Below are positions 30,424 to 38,986 of a DNA stretch of 45,225 bases, piece after piece (within the stretch, counting starts at the first letter, position 1; each line of letters begins with the position of its first letter). Origin of the DNA: an uncultured Verrucomicrobiota bacterium (GTDB lineage: Bacteria; Verrucomicrobiota; Verrucomicrobiia; Palsa-1439); NCBI GenBank assembly GCA_903825435.1, contig CAIKAP010000109.1:1-45225 (forward strand), read 5' to 3'. A program made the translations under genes and the position numbers. Under the pieces are notes generated by a model. That model saw only the letters and a program-made list of their open reading frames with translations. It made no database searches and was not told the origin of the DNA.

Positions 30424-31302
30424 ATGACAATTGGACGGCTCGCTCCCACGCCCAGCGGCGGATTGCACCTCGGCAACGCGCGCACGTTTCTCGTCGCGTG
30501 GCTCTCGGCGCGCGCGGCGGGCGGGCGTGTGAAACCGGGTTACGTCGAACAGGCGCTGGAGGACTTGCGCTGGCTCGGTCTCGATTGGGACGGCGAGCCG
30601 CTTTACCAAAGTTGTCGTAGCGACGCGTACGCGGCAGCGCTCGAAAAACTCCGTGTCGCCGGGCTGGCGTATCCGTGCGTTTGCAGCCGACGCGAAATCG
30701 AGTTGGCCTCGCGCGCGCCGCACGCGGGCGAGGATGAGCCGGTGTATTCGCGCGTGTGCCGGGGAAAATTCCGGGACGCGTCGCACGCGCAAGAATGTTC
30801 CGGCCGTGTTCCGGCTTGGCGGTTCGCGGTGCGCGACGAGGAACGGAGTGTCGCGTTTGACGATGCGTTGCACGGTCGCTGCGAATTTGGCGTGGATGAC
30901 TTTGTGATTTTCCGCAACGACGGCGTGTCGGCGTATCAACTCGCGACGGTCGTGGACGATTATTTTCAGGGCGTGACGGAAGTGGTGCGTGGCGATGATT
31001 TGTTACGCTCGACGGCGAGGCAGGTGTTGTTGTTCCGGGCGTTGAATTTACCGGTGCCAAAATTTTTACACGTGCCGCTCGTGCTCGACGCGACGGGCGA
31101 GCGGATGGCGAAGCGGCGCGATTCGGCGCGGCTGGCGGCGTTGCGCGAGGCCGGTGTTGCAGCGGCGCGTGTTGTCGGCGCGCTGGCGGCGAGTTGCGGT
31201 TGGGCGAAACCCGGTGAGTGCGCGATGCCGAAGGAGTTGGTTGGGCGATTCAATCTGGCGGTGTTGCCACGCGAACCGGTGCGGATTACACTCGGCGCAT
31301 GA
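30424..31302 (+). CDS. gluQ: Glutamyl-queuosine tRNA(Asp) synthetase-like protein with an internal deletion
   Basis: 292 aa class I synthetase core without an anticodon domain. 'GRLAPTPSGGLHLGNARTFLVAWL' is the HIGH-type ATP site, C85-x-C87 ... Y108-x3-C112 the zinc site of GluQ proteins, 'VVDDYFQGVTEVVRGDDLL' the conserved core, and 'GERMAKRRDSARL' the KMSKS-type loop. GluQ attaches glutamate to queuosine in tRNA(Asp). The usual '.vLRiEDlD..R' segment after 'ARAAGGR' is missing: residue R35 runs straight into 'VKPGYVEQALEDLRWLGLDWD', a loss of about 12 residues without a frameshift. Activity is doubtful. It starts 67 bases from the divergent uvrA start and overlaps the next gene by ATGA. Confidence 0.85.
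   Translation: MTIGRLAPTPSGGLHLGNARTFLVAWLSARAAGGRVKPGYVEQALEDLRWLGLDWDGEPLYQSCRSDAYAAALEKLRVAGLAYPCVCSRREIELASRAPHAGEDEPVYSRVCRGKFRDASHAQECSGRVPAWRFAVRDEERSVAFDDALHGRCEFGVDDFVIFRNDGVSAYQLATVVDDYFQGVTEVVRGDDLLRSTARQVLLFRALNLPVPKFLHVPLVLDATGERMAKRRDSARLAALREAGVAAARVVGALAASCGWAKPGECAMPKELVGRFNLAVLPREPVRITLGA
30796..30813 (+). repeat. TGTTCCG-N4-TGTTCCG direct double motif, copy 2
   Basis: Two exact TGTTCCG heptamers with an 11-base period inside gluQ; encodes 'CSGRVP' at about residues 125-130, in the same reading phase as copy 1 ('CSGNVP'). Confidence 0.8.
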
Positions 31303-33629
31303 AGACTCTGAGTTTGTTGGCGTGCTTGTTGTCGGTTTCTTGTCTGGCGGTGGAGTGCAATGTCGTAGTGCTCGGCAGTAGCGCTTTCAGTTCAGAATCA
31401 CCTGTTATTCCTGTCGGGAGTGACGCGTACCGAATGTGGGAGCGTTGGCCTATCCAACGCATTGGGGTGCGGGCTTACATGCGCAGCACCTACGATCGCA
31501 GAGGTGGAAATGATTTTGCTGACGCGAGCCACTTTCTTTATCAGTTGACTGATGATTTCAACGTGTCGCTGGATGTCGCGGGGCCGGGCGTGCTTTACTT
31601 CACTCGCTTCAACCACTGGCATGGCAGTCCGTGGCATTTCGAAGTAGATGGCGTGGACCACATCGTACGCGAAACGGGCACAGCCAACCCAGTGAATGCC
31701 AAGAAAACCCTCACGAAAACTGTTTTTATTCCCGAAGCTCTTTTCCTCAATCCACTCACATGGACTTGGTCTACTACCAAAGGAGCCGACCTAATATGGG
31801 TGCCTGTGCCATTCGAGAAATCATTCCGCATGGCCTATTCTCGGACCCATTACGGCACCGGCTACTATATTTACCACCAGTTTGTCTCTGGAGCGCCGTT
31901 GTCGCGGCCAATCCAGTCTTGGGACGGCAAAACGCCACCGGACCGCGACGTGTTGGAATTAACCGCACGCTCCGGCACGGACCTCGTACCGCACGACAAA
32001 TCACCCGAAGGCCTTCGGATGGAGTTGAGAGAGCAATTCGGTAGCGTCACGTTGCCCGCGCAACAAGCCGTGACGGTTTTGGATCTGACGCAAGCACCGT
32101 CAACAATCCGTACTTTGGAATTTGACGTGCCACGGGAGCAAGCGTTGGCGTTTGGTCGCGCTACGCTGCGCGTGACATGGGACGGACGGTCCGAACCATC
32201 TATCTCTGCACCCGTGGCGCTGTTCTACGGCGCCGGCACGCTGTACAACCGGGACAACAAGGAATACCTGGTCAAGGGTTTTCCCGTTTACATCCGTTAC
32301 ACGGACAAGCGGGTGCATCTCGCCTGCTTCTTCCCGATGCCGTTCAGGCGGTCGGCGCGCGTGGAACTGGTCAACCCGGCCGGCAACGCCATCACGGACA
32401 TTCAGTGGAGCGTGCGTTCTCAGCCCTGCAAGGAGACGGCCGTCTATCTCGGGTTTTTTCACGCGAACTACCGAGACCACCCTAATCCTAAGCGTGGTAA
32501 AGATTTGGTCTTGCTCGATACGCGAAAAACCGAGGGCGGCGGCGATTGGTCTGGTAGTTTCGTGGGCACTTCTTTCATTTTTTCCGACCGGGCGGCACTT
32601 GGCACTCTCGAAGGCGACCCACGATTCTTCTTTGACGACAGCCAGACCCCGCAAGCGCAAGGAACCGGTACCGAGGAATGGGGTGGTGGCGGCGATTACT
32701 GGGGTGGCTTGAATATGACGTTACCATTCGCCGGCCATCCCGTCGGTGCAAGATCGGCAGACACAGCGGTGTGCGACGAGGACAAAATCGAGTCGGCTTA
32801 CCGGTTCCTCCTCGCGGACCTTATGCCATTTGGAAAGAACGCCTTGATCTGTCTTGAACACGGCGGAGAGAATCAGTCCACCGATCATTACCAAACGGTA
32901 ACCTATTGGTATGGTCGCCCCGGTGCTACGCTCGTTAAGACTGATGAGTTAAAAATCGGAGACGCTACCAGTGAAGCTGCCCACCACTATGTCTCGCCGC
33001 AGGCGTCTGATCCCTACGAGATTACTTCACGCTACGAATGGGGGCCGGATTCCTACAAGCAGGGCAGGGACAAGTCGTCCAACGCCACATGGCCAAAGAG
33101 TACGAGTGCCAACGGTGCGGTGGAAGCCAGCGGCAAATACAACGCACCTCCGGTCACGACGGTGGTAGAGATTTACCCCGCGCACACCGATCGCGGCCGC
33201 AAGACCACTGGTACTTCAGAATTCACTCTCCGTCTCGATCCGCGGAACCGCGGCGTGATGTTGCGTCGTAAACTCGACTACGCATTCCCTAACCAACGGG
33301 CGGAAGTATTCCTCGCTGATGAAACGGGTAGCGATTGGAAATCAGCCGGCGTCTGGTATCTCGCTGGGGCCAATACTTGTGTCTTTTCGTCTCCTAGCGG
33401 CGAACTCGGGGGTGCCCAGCACATTGTGCAGACATCGAACCGCCGCTTCCGCGACGACGAGTTTCTCCTGCCACGCAAACTCACCGACTGCCGGAATGCG
33501 ATCCGAGTTCGCGTGAAGTTCACACCTACCAATATTTCTCTCTTCCCTGGTCGCCCGCTCGATGAGCAGGCATGGAGCGAAATCCGTTATGATGCTTATT
33601 GCTGGGTGCTTGATACAAAATCACAATAA
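31299..33629 (+). CDS. DUF2961-family secreted protein (probable carbohydrate-active enzyme)
   Basis: 776 aa from the ATG at 31299, which overlaps the gluQ stop (ATGA) and begins a signal peptide ('MKTLSLLACLLSVSCLAVEC', possibly a lipoprotein). 'FTRFNHWHGSPWHFEVDGVDHIVRE', 'YFPMPFRRSARVELVNPAG'-like strands and 'QGTGTEEWGGGGDYWGG' near residue 450 fit DUF2961 proteins ('GTGTED...G.w.f'). Characterised relatives include glycoside hydrolases acting on difructose/fructan-type or arabinan substrates; the substrate here is unknown. The C-terminal third looks like a beta-sandwich ('RDKSSNATWPKSTSANGAVEASG...'). Coupling to gluQ looks incidental. Confidence 0.75.
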   Translation: MKTLSLLACLLSVSCLAVECNVVVLGSSAFSSESPVIPVGSDAYRMWERWPIQRIGVRAYMRSTYDRRGGNDFADASHFLYQLTDDFNVSLDVAGPGVLYFTRFNHWHGSPWHFEVDGVDHIVRETGTANPVNAKKTLTKTVFIPEALFLNPLTWTWSTTKGADLIWVPVPFEKSFRMAYSRTHYGTGYYIYHQFVSGAPLSRPIQSWDGKTPPDRDVLELTARSGTDLVPHDKSPEGLRMELREQFGSVTLPAQQAVTVLDLTQAPSTIRTLEFDVPREQALAFGRATLRVTWDGRSEPSISAPVALFYGAGTLYNRDNKEYLVKGFPVYIRYTDKRVHLACFFPMPFRRSARVELVNPAGNAITDIQWSVRSQPCKETAVYLGFFHANYRDHPNPKRGKDLVLLDTRKTEGGGDWSGSFVGTSFIFSDRAALGTLEGDPRFFFDDSQTPQAQGTGTEEWGGGGDYWGGLNMTLPFAGHPVGARSADTAVCDEDKIESAYRFLLADLMPFGKNALICLEHGGENQSTDHYQTVTYWYGRPGATLVKTDELKIGDATSEAAHHYVSPQASDPYEITSRYEWGPDSYKQGRDKSSNATWPKSTSANGAVEASGKYNAPPVTTVVEIYPAHTDRGRKTTGTSEFTLRLDPRNRGVMLRRKLDYAFPNQRAEVFLADETGSDWKSAGVWYLAGANTCVFSSPSGELGGAQHIVQTSNRRFRDDEFLLPRKLTDCRNAIRVRVKFTPTNISLFPGRPLDEQAWSEIRYDAYCWVLDTKSQ

Positions 33630-33903
33630 CGATAGTCTTCAATGTTTAAATGATTGTATTGTGTGCTTTCGGGCGCTTGTCCAATATAGACGACACTAAG
33701 AAATAGCTCTCATGCTACGGCAAGCCGATATTCAGTGGCACGCGAAGATGTAGGAAGTACAGTAGCGCATTAGAAATCAACACCGACTCTGCTCTACTCA
33801 TTCGTTCGGTAAATCAGTTAGCGTGCGCTCGACTGGCTAGAAACACCTATTGCCGATGGGCACAGGCTTGTGATAGTTAATGCACCCGCTAACGCGTTGG
33901 CCA
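33630..33903. other. AT-richer intergenic gap, no supported gene
   Basis: About 270 bases between the DUF2961 gene and scpA. No convincing frame, stem-loop with T-run, or RNA gene is visible. It presumably carries the promoter of the scpA run; I can point to no clear -35/-10 pair. Confidence 0.5.
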
Positions 33904-34632
33904 ATGGAATCCGACTACAAAGTCAAACTGGATGTGTTCGAGGGACCTCTGGATCTGTTGCTCTACCTCATTAAGAAAGAAGAGGTGGACATCTACGATA
34001 TTCCCATCGAGCGGATCACCAACCAGTACATGGAATACCTCTCGCTGATGCAATTGCTAAACCTCGAAGTCGCCGGGGAGTTCTTGGTGATGGCGGCGAC
34101 GCTGATGTACATCAAGAGCCGGATGCTGTTGCCCGCCGACCAGCAGGTCACTGACGCCGAGGCCGAGGAGGGCGAGGACCCGCGCTGGGAGTTGATCCGG
34201 CAGCTCGTCGAGTACAAGAAGTTCAAGGAAGCCGCCGTCCAGCTTGCCCATCGCGAGGAGGAACAGTCGAAATTGTTTACCCGCACCGGCGACAGCGGAA
34301 TCGAAGTCGAGGCGAAGGATGTGCCGCTGGCCGAGGTCAGCATCTTCGATTTGATCGCAGCGTTCAACGAGGTGCTCAAGAAGGCGAATGCCCGCGAGGA
34401 CTTTCACGAGATTTACGAGGAGCGGTTCACTGTTAGCGACAAGATCGAGGAAATCCTCTATACTCTGCGAGAACGTTCGGCAATCGGGTTTCTGGAACTG
34501 TTTTCCGAGACCGCGAGCCGCGTCGAGGTGGTGGTGACGTTCCTGGCGTTACTGGAATTGATCCGGCTAAAACGACTGCGCGTTCGCCAGGAATCGGCGT
34601 TCGGTGAGATCAACGTGGTGAAAGTATCATAA
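33904..34632 (+). CDS. scpA: ScpA, kleisin subunit of the SMC-ScpAB condensin
   Basis: 242 aa from the ATG at 33904; 'MESDYKVKLDVFEGPLDLLLYLIKKEEVDIYDIPI' is the classic ScpA start (an in-frame ATG eight codons earlier is less likely). 'EFLVMAATLMYIKSRMLLP' follows, and the C-terminal winged helix 'FLELFSETASRVEVVVTFLALLELIRLKRLRVRQE...GEINVV' binds the SMC head. It links the SMC heads and organises chromosome arms. Its partner scpB normally follows directly; here two unrelated genes (34652-36175) lie between them. Confidence 0.95.
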   Translation: MESDYKVKLDVFEGPLDLLLYLIKKEEVDIYDIPIERITNQYMEYLSLMQLLNLEVAGEFLVMAATLMYIKSRMLLPADQQVTDAEAEEGEDPRWELIRQLVEYKKFKEAAVQLAHREEEQSKLFTRTGDSGIEVEAKDVPLAEVSIFDLIAAFNEVLKKANAREDFHEIYEERFTVSDKIEEILYTLRERSAIGFLELFSETASRVEVVVTFLALLELIRLKRLRVRQESAFGEINVVKVS

Positions 34633-34651
34633 ATAGTTAAGAGGTAATTTG

Positions 34652-35392
34652 ATGAAAACGCTAATTATAATAATTGGACTCCTACTCATATTGTTCACTG
34701 ACGCTAGAGCTAAGGATCTCGAAATCGAACTGGAACCAGCATGGGAAAAGACCGCAGTTTACTTCGAAGGAAAAAGTAACTTACCGGAGGGAACGCAGCT
34801 GGACCTTGTACTCTTCCGCAGTGGCAAAAAGACGGCCGTTGGTGGGGATGCGTATGTGGTGATTCGCAATCAGAAGTTCAAGAGCAAGAGTTTCGTGGGC
34901 AAGGAAGCTCCCTTGCAGGGCAAGTATCGAGTTCGATTAATGGCGTATTTTTCGAACAAGCAACTGGGAGACTATTCAAGCCCCTACCTCAAATTGGAAA
35001 ATCCCGACCTCGTCGATTCAGACAAAGTATTTCATTACGAGAAAGAGTTCGATCTGCAACCAAAGATAGACGAGGCTGAGACAGCAATACAAATAGTGAA
35101 AGGGTTCTACCTCGTCCGAGACGGCAAAAAGTCGGCTTGGACAGTCGCGAAATCTCTGGATGATTTCGTTGAGGGGTTAGAGATCGGGGTGGGTAAATCT
35201 AACGTAAAGCGGAGCGGCTGGCGGGCTGTACCTGTTGAAGGCAACAGTGGTGTCTATAACGTCTATTATACGTATGACTATGTGGAAAAGCCCGCCGCCC
35301 CAAAGCACTGCGAATCGTGGTTTGAGTGTGACGTTACAGCTAAACAGGTGCGATGCAGAAATAAAGCGGCCTACGATGGATGGGTTCAGTAG
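34652..35392 (+). CDS. Secreted protein of unknown function, AT-richer than neighbours
   Basis: 246 aa from the ATG at 34652, with GAGGT eight bases upstream. Signal peptide 'MKTLIIIIGLLLILFTDARA'. The mature part is beta-rich: 'KTAVYFEGKSNLPEGTQLDLVLFRSGKK', 'KYRVRLMAYFSNKQLGDYSSPYLKLEN', and later 'GWRAVPVEGNSGVYNVYYTYDYV' with a C-terminal Cys pair (C in 'HCESWFEC', and 'VRCRN'). I do not recognise a family. Codon use is clearly less GC-rich than in scpA and scpB on either side, which suggests acquisition. It begins 19 bases after the scpA stop. Confidence 0.7.
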   Translation: MKTLIIIIGLLLILFTDARAKDLEIELEPAWEKTAVYFEGKSNLPEGTQLDLVLFRSGKKTAVGGDAYVVIRNQKFKSKSFVGKEAPLQGKYRVRLMAYFSNKQLGDYSSPYLKLENPDLVDSDKVFHYEKEFDLQPKIDEAETAIQIVKGFYLVRDGKKSAWTVAKSLDDFVEGLEIGVGKSNVKRSGWRAVPVEGNSGVYNVYYTYDYVEKPAAPKHCESWFECDVTAKQVRCRNKAAYDGWVQ

Positions 35393-35410
35393 ATCTTTGG
35401 TTTCAACCAA

Positions 35411-36175
35411 ATGCCGATGAACACGATCTTGGAGATTCTAGACGAGCGCGATCCATACGAGAATCTGCATCTACTCGCGCTTGGTACAATCGGGCACTTG
35501 CGATGTGGCGACTGTGGACACATTCATAACGACTGGGATGACCGAATGCACATGCCCTGTCCAACTTGCGGTGTCATGTGTGAGTGTAGGGAGGTTTTTT
35601 TCGCCAACGGCGAACACTGTTTGTTAGAGGCGATCTTCGAATGCTACCTAAGCAAGGGTTCACGGCAAGTTTGCATTGCGTTGTTTTGTGCCATGCTAGA
35701 ACAGCACTTGGAGAAGTTCTTGGTCAGTCGTTGTCGTCGTCTAGATATTGATTGGAAGAAAATTAGCGACCTTCTCAAAAAGAACTGGCTTGTCGGAAGT
35801 CGCTTACAGCTTTTTGAAAAGCTCTGCGGATGTTCACCCCAAGATGCGCTTGCCGGGACAAACGTGAGTCACTGTTTTTCAGAATACCGGAAGCTATCGG
35901 CAACAAGAAATAGAATTGTACATGGCAAACCAAATATCGGATACATGGTCAACGACGAGGAAGTGCGTACGGCTGTCAAATTGGCCACGGATTCGTTTTC
36001 AGCCTTTACATTTCTTCATAACACGTATTGTTCTGTAAACGCGGTTTTGCTCTCGACAGAATTATTAGACGAAGTCCTCTTGGTAAGAGCGGCAATTGAG
36101 ACAGTGCCTAAGCGAAGCGAAAGGCTTCGGCCCAGTCAGACAGAGATTCTTCGCTGCGCTCAGAATGACAAGTGA
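35411..36175 (+). CDS. Unknown protein with zinc ribbon and HEPN-like motif
   Basis: 254 aa. N-terminal zinc ribbon: C32-x2-C35 ('RCGDCGH') and C50-x2-C53 ('PCPTCG'). The rest is helical ('RQVCIALFCAMLEQHLEKFLVSRC', 'WLVGSRLQLFEKLCG') and contains R166-x4-H171 in 'SATRNRIVHGKPN', the R-x4-6-H pattern of HEPN domains, many of which are RNases in toxin-antitoxin or defence systems; others are non-catalytic. The order 'Y.kl...RN.ivHG' is typical. The last ~22 residues ('KRSERLRPSQTEILRCAQNDK') come from a dispersed-repeat-like sequence. AT-richer than its neighbours and wedged between scpA and scpB. A function in RNA cleavage is only a possibility. Confidence 0.6.
   Translation: MPMNTILEILDERDPYENLHLLALGTIGHLRCGDCGHIHNDWDDRMHMPCPTCGVMCECREVFFANGEHCLLEAIFECYLSKGSRQVCIALFCAMLEQHLEKFLVSRCRRLDIDWKKISDLLKKNWLVGSRLQLFEKLCGCSPQDALAGTNVSHCFSEYRKLSATRNRIVHGKPNIGYMVNDEEVRTAVKLATDSFSAFTFLHNTYCSVNAVLLSTELLDEVLLVRAAIETVPKRSERLRPSQTEILRCAQNDK
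36108..36174 (+). repeat. Repeat-like sequence forming the 3' end of the HEPN-like gene
   Basis: CCTAAGCGAAGCGAAAGGCTTCGG followed by a segment with arms ATTCT ... AGAAT around TTCGCTGCGCTC, ending AGAATGACAAG. This 'seRLRPsQTEILRCAQNDK' style ending is familiar from dispersed repeats in many genomes; it is read in frame into the stop codon here. Recognised by pattern only. Confidence 0.55.
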
Positions 36176-36187
36176 CGGAATAACAAC

Positions 36188-36865
36188 ATGACATTGGAAT
36201 TGAAACGAATCATTGAAGCGATGTTGTTCGCGGCGGAACGTCCGCTGACGACCAGGGAGATGCGTTCCATCTTCGCCGAGGCGACCGACGAGGAACAGCC
36301 CGGCGTGGCGGAGGCGTTTCGCAACGTGCGCGAGGCGCAGATCGTCGCCGTCCTGGAAGAACTCAAGATCGAACTAGAGACGCAGCCGCGCGCGTTCCAA
36401 CTCGTCGAAATCGCCGGCGGGTGGAGGCTGGTGAGCCGCGCCGAGTACGCGCCGTGGTTGAAAAAGCTGCTCGACGAAGCGCGCCCGCACCGGCTGTCGC
36501 AGCCGTCGCTGGAGACGCTTTCGATCATCGCGTTGCGCCAGCCGATTTCGCGTGCCGACATCGCCGCCATCCGCGGCGTCGAGGTGGACGGCGTGATCAA
36601 GACGCTTTTGGAGCGCGACCTCATTACCATCGTCGGCCGCAACGAAAGCGTCCTCGGCAAACCGCTCTTGTACGGCACGACGCAGCGGTTCCTGGAGCAT
36701 TTTGGCCTGCGCGGACTTGACGACATGCCGAAAGCCGCCGAGCTTCGCCTCCAAGCCGCGGCGTTGCGCACGGCGGAGCAGAAAGCGGAAGTGAAAAAGG
36801 AAGAACCGGCGGAAGCGAAAGCCATCCATGAAGAACAAGCTAAAGAACCTGCGCAGTCGAATTGA
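36188..36865 (+). CDS. scpB: ScpB, SMC-ScpAB condensin accessory subunit
   Basis: 225 aa. Tandem winged helices: 'LELKRIIEAMLFAAERPLTTREMRSIF' and 'HRLSQPSLETLSIIALRQPISRADIAAIRGVEVDGVIKTLLERDLITIVGRNESVLGKPLLYGTTQRFLEHFGLRGLDDMP', the highly conserved second half. It dimerises on ScpA and regulates SMC. The Lys/Glu/Ala-rich tail is not conserved. It overlaps pheA by 38 bases, so the two are coupled. The genes just upstream are foreign-looking and separate it from scpA. Confidence 0.95.
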   Translation: MTLELKRIIEAMLFAAERPLTTREMRSIFAEATDEEQPGVAEAFRNVREAQIVAVLEELKIELETQPRAFQLVEIAGGWRLVSRAEYAPWLKKLLDEARPHRLSQPSLETLSIIALRQPISRADIAAIRGVEVDGVIKTLLERDLITIVGRNESVLGKPLLYGTTQRFLEHFGLRGLDDMPKAAELRLQAAALRTAEQKAEVKKEEPAEAKAIHEEQAKEPAQSN

Positions 36866-37898
36866 CACGATTGACGAGCGGCTGGTGCGGCTCTTGAACG
36901 AGCGCACCCATCGCGTACTGGAGATCGGCAAGATCAAACAAGCGGCGGGCGAGGAGATTTACGCGCCCGAGCGCGAGGAGGCGGTGTTGCGCCGGGTGAC
37001 AGACAAGAACCGCGGACCGCTCATGAACGAGTCGTTGCGGGCGATTTACCGTGAAGTCATGTCGAGCGCGCTGGCGCTGGAGAAGCCGCTGGTGATCGCC
37101 TACCTCGGCCCCGAAGCGACCTACTCGCACCAGGCGTCGGTCAGGAAATTCGGTTCCAGCCTGCGCTATGAGCCGCTGCCCAACATCGCCGACGTGTTCA
37201 CTGCGGTCGCCAAAGGGCGCGCGGACTACGGCGTCGTGCCGATTGAGAACTCCACCGAGGGCGCCGTCACGCACACCTACGACATGTTCATCCACAGCGA
37301 ACTGAAGGTGTGCGCGCAGATGCTGATGCGGATTCGCCACAACCTCATGTCAGCAGGCCGGCGCGACCAGATCAAGAAGCTTTACTCGATCCCACAGGTC
37401 TTCGCCCAATGCCGCCAGTGGCTTCAGCTCAACATGCCGCACGCCGAACTGGTCGAAGTTTCCAGCAGCTCCCGCGCGGCGCAAATCGCGAAGGAAGACC
37501 CGACCGCGGCCGCGCTCGCCAGCGAGCTGGCAGCGAACATCTACAGGTTGACCATTCACGACAGCCACGTCCAAGACTCCAGCGAGAACGTCACCCGCTT
37601 CCTCGTCATCGGCCGCAAATCCCCGCCGCGCACCGGCGACGACAAGACCTCGATCATGTTCAGCGTCCAGGACCGGGTCGGCGCGCTCCACGATTGCGTT
37701 GCCTCATTCAAAACATTTAAGATCAACATGACCAAGATCGAGTCCCGACCGAACCGGCAGAAGGCGTGGGAATATTTCTTCTTCGTGGATTTCCTTGGCC
37801 ACTCGGACGACGCTCGCGTGAAGAAGGCGCTGGCTGAACTGGCAAAGCACACGATGTTCGTGAAGATTCTCGGTAGCTATCCGAACACCAACGGCTGA
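36828..37898 (+). CDS. pheA: Bifunctional chorismate mutase / prephenate dehydratase
   Basis: 356 aa. Chorismate mutase (AroQ) at about residues 1-85: 'LRSRIDTIDERLVRLLNERTHRVLEIGKIK' and 'YAPEREEAVLRRV'. Prephenate dehydratase at about 88-270: 'IAYLGPEATYSHQASVRKFG', 'YGVVPIENSTEGAVTHTYDMF', 'VPQVFAQCRQWL'-type strand and 'SENVTRFLVIGR' with the conserved T-R-F. ACT regulatory domain at about 275-356, with 'GALHDCVASFKTFKINMTKIESRP' (GAL and ESRP motifs that bind Phe), implying feedback inhibition. It turns chorismate to phenylpyruvate for phenylalanine synthesis. A TGATG junction couples it to hisC. Confidence 0.95.
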   Translation: MKNKLKNLRSRIDTIDERLVRLLNERTHRVLEIGKIKQAAGEEIYAPEREEAVLRRVTDKNRGPLMNESLRAIYREVMSSALALEKPLVIAYLGPEATYSHQASVRKFGSSLRYEPLPNIADVFTAVAKGRADYGVVPIENSTEGAVTHTYDMFIHSELKVCAQMLMRIRHNLMSAGRRDQIKKLYSIPQVFAQCRQWLQLNMPHAELVEVSSSSRAAQIAKEDPTAAALASELAANIYRLTIHDSHVQDSSENVTRFLVIGRKSPPRTGDDKTSIMFSVQDRVGALHDCVASFKTFKINMTKIESRPNRQKAWEYFFFVDFLGHSDDARVKKALAELAKHTMFVKILGSYPNTNG

Positions 37899-38986
37899 TG
37901 AACTACACCGCCCTTGTCAACCGTTTCATCTGCGACGTGCCCGTGTACGAGCCGGGCCGCCCCATCGAGGAAGTCGCCCGCGAACTCGGACTGAAACCGC
38001 AGAACGTCATCAAGCTCGCCTCCAACGAGAACGCGCTCGGCCCGTCGCCGAAAGCCGTCGTCGCGATGCGCTCGGCGTTGAAGACCGCGCACCTCTATCC
38101 TGATGGCAACGGCTTCTACCTGCGCCGGGCACTAGCGAAAAAGCTCGGCGTCGAGAAAGAGAACATCATCCTTGGTTGCGGCTCCAACGAAGTCATCGAG
38201 TTCCTCTACCACACCTTCGTCGCGCCGGGCGACGAAGTCGTCGCGGGCAATCGCGCCTTTGTGATCTACGCCATTATGGCGAAGATGTTTCAGTCCCGGT
38301 GCGTGGAAGTGCCGTTCCGCGACCTGCACACGCACGACCTCGACGCGATGCGTGAAGCGATCACGGCGAAGACCAAGCTCGTCTTCGTTGCCAACCCGAA
38401 CAACCCGAGCGGCACGTGCGTTAGCAACGCCGCGCTGGACCGGTTCATCCGCAGCCTGCCGCCGCACGTCGTGTGCGTGCTCGACGAGGCGTACTACGAG
38501 TTTCTCGACGATCCGCCGCCGTCCATCGCGTACGCGATGAATCGCAACGTCGTTGTGTTGCGGACGTTTTCGAAGATCGTCGGCCTTGCCGGGCTGCGCA
38601 TCGGCTACGGCGTGGCGCAGAAGGACTGCATCGCTCTGATGCAGCGCGTCCGGCAGCCGTTCAACGTCAACGCCGTCGCGCTCGCGGGCGCGCTGGCGGC
38701 GGTTTCGGACCCGGAACATATACGGAACACAAAGCGGATGACGCGCCAAGGACTGCGCTACCTGTACCGTGAGTTTGACCGGCTGAAACTGGAATACGTG
38801 CCAAGCGCGGCGAATTTCGTGCTGGTGCGCGTGGGTGACGGCGCGACGGTGTTCCAGGCGTTGCAGCAGCGTGGCGTGATCGTGCGCCCAGTCGGCGGCT
38901 ACAAACTGCCGGAATGGATTCGCGTGACCGTCGGTCTGCCGGAGGAGAATCGCCGGTTTATCCGGGCGTTGTCGCAATGCGTGTAG
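37898..38986 (+). CDS. hisC: Histidinol-phosphate aminotransferase family enzyme
   Basis: 362 aa fold-type I PLP enzyme. 'VIKLASNENALGPSPKAVVAM' is the typical start, 'GCGSNEVIEFLYHTFVAPGDEVV' the cofactor region, 'FVANPNNPSGTCV' and 'VVCVLDEAYYEFLDD' carry the Asn and Asp that contact PLP, and 'LRTFSKIVGLAGLRIGYG' holds the Schiff-base Lys. In bacteria HisC acts in histidine synthesis and can also transaminate phenylpyruvate or hydroxyphenylpyruvate. Placement after pheA suggests it completes phenylalanine synthesis here. A reverse-oriented TGTTCCG-N4-TGTTCCG motif lies inside. It overlaps the following glycosyltransferase by 10 bases. Confidence 0.93.
   Translation: MNYTALVNRFICDVPVYEPGRPIEEVARELGLKPQNVIKLASNENALGPSPKAVVAMRSALKTAHLYPDGNGFYLRRALAKKLGVEKENIILGCGSNEVIEFLYHTFVAPGDEVVAGNRAFVIYAIMAKMFQSRCVEVPFRDLHTHDLDAMREAITAKTKLVFVANPNNPSGTCVSNAALDRFIRSLPPHVVCVLDEAYYEFLDDPPPSIAYAMNRNVVVLRTFSKIVGLAGLRIGYGVAQKDCIALMQRVRQPFNVNAVALAGALAAVSDPEHIRNTKRMTRQGLRYLYREFDRLKLEYVPSAANFVLVRVGDGATVFQALQQRGVIVRPVGGYKLPEWIRVTVGLPEENRRFIRALSQCV
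38712..38729 (-). repeat. TGTTCCG-N4-TGTTCCG direct double motif, copy 3
   Basis: Appears as CGGAACA-N4-CGGAACA on the plus strand, with an 11-base period, inside hisC (encoding around 'PEHIRNT'). Opposite orientation to copies 1 and 2. Confidence 0.8.
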
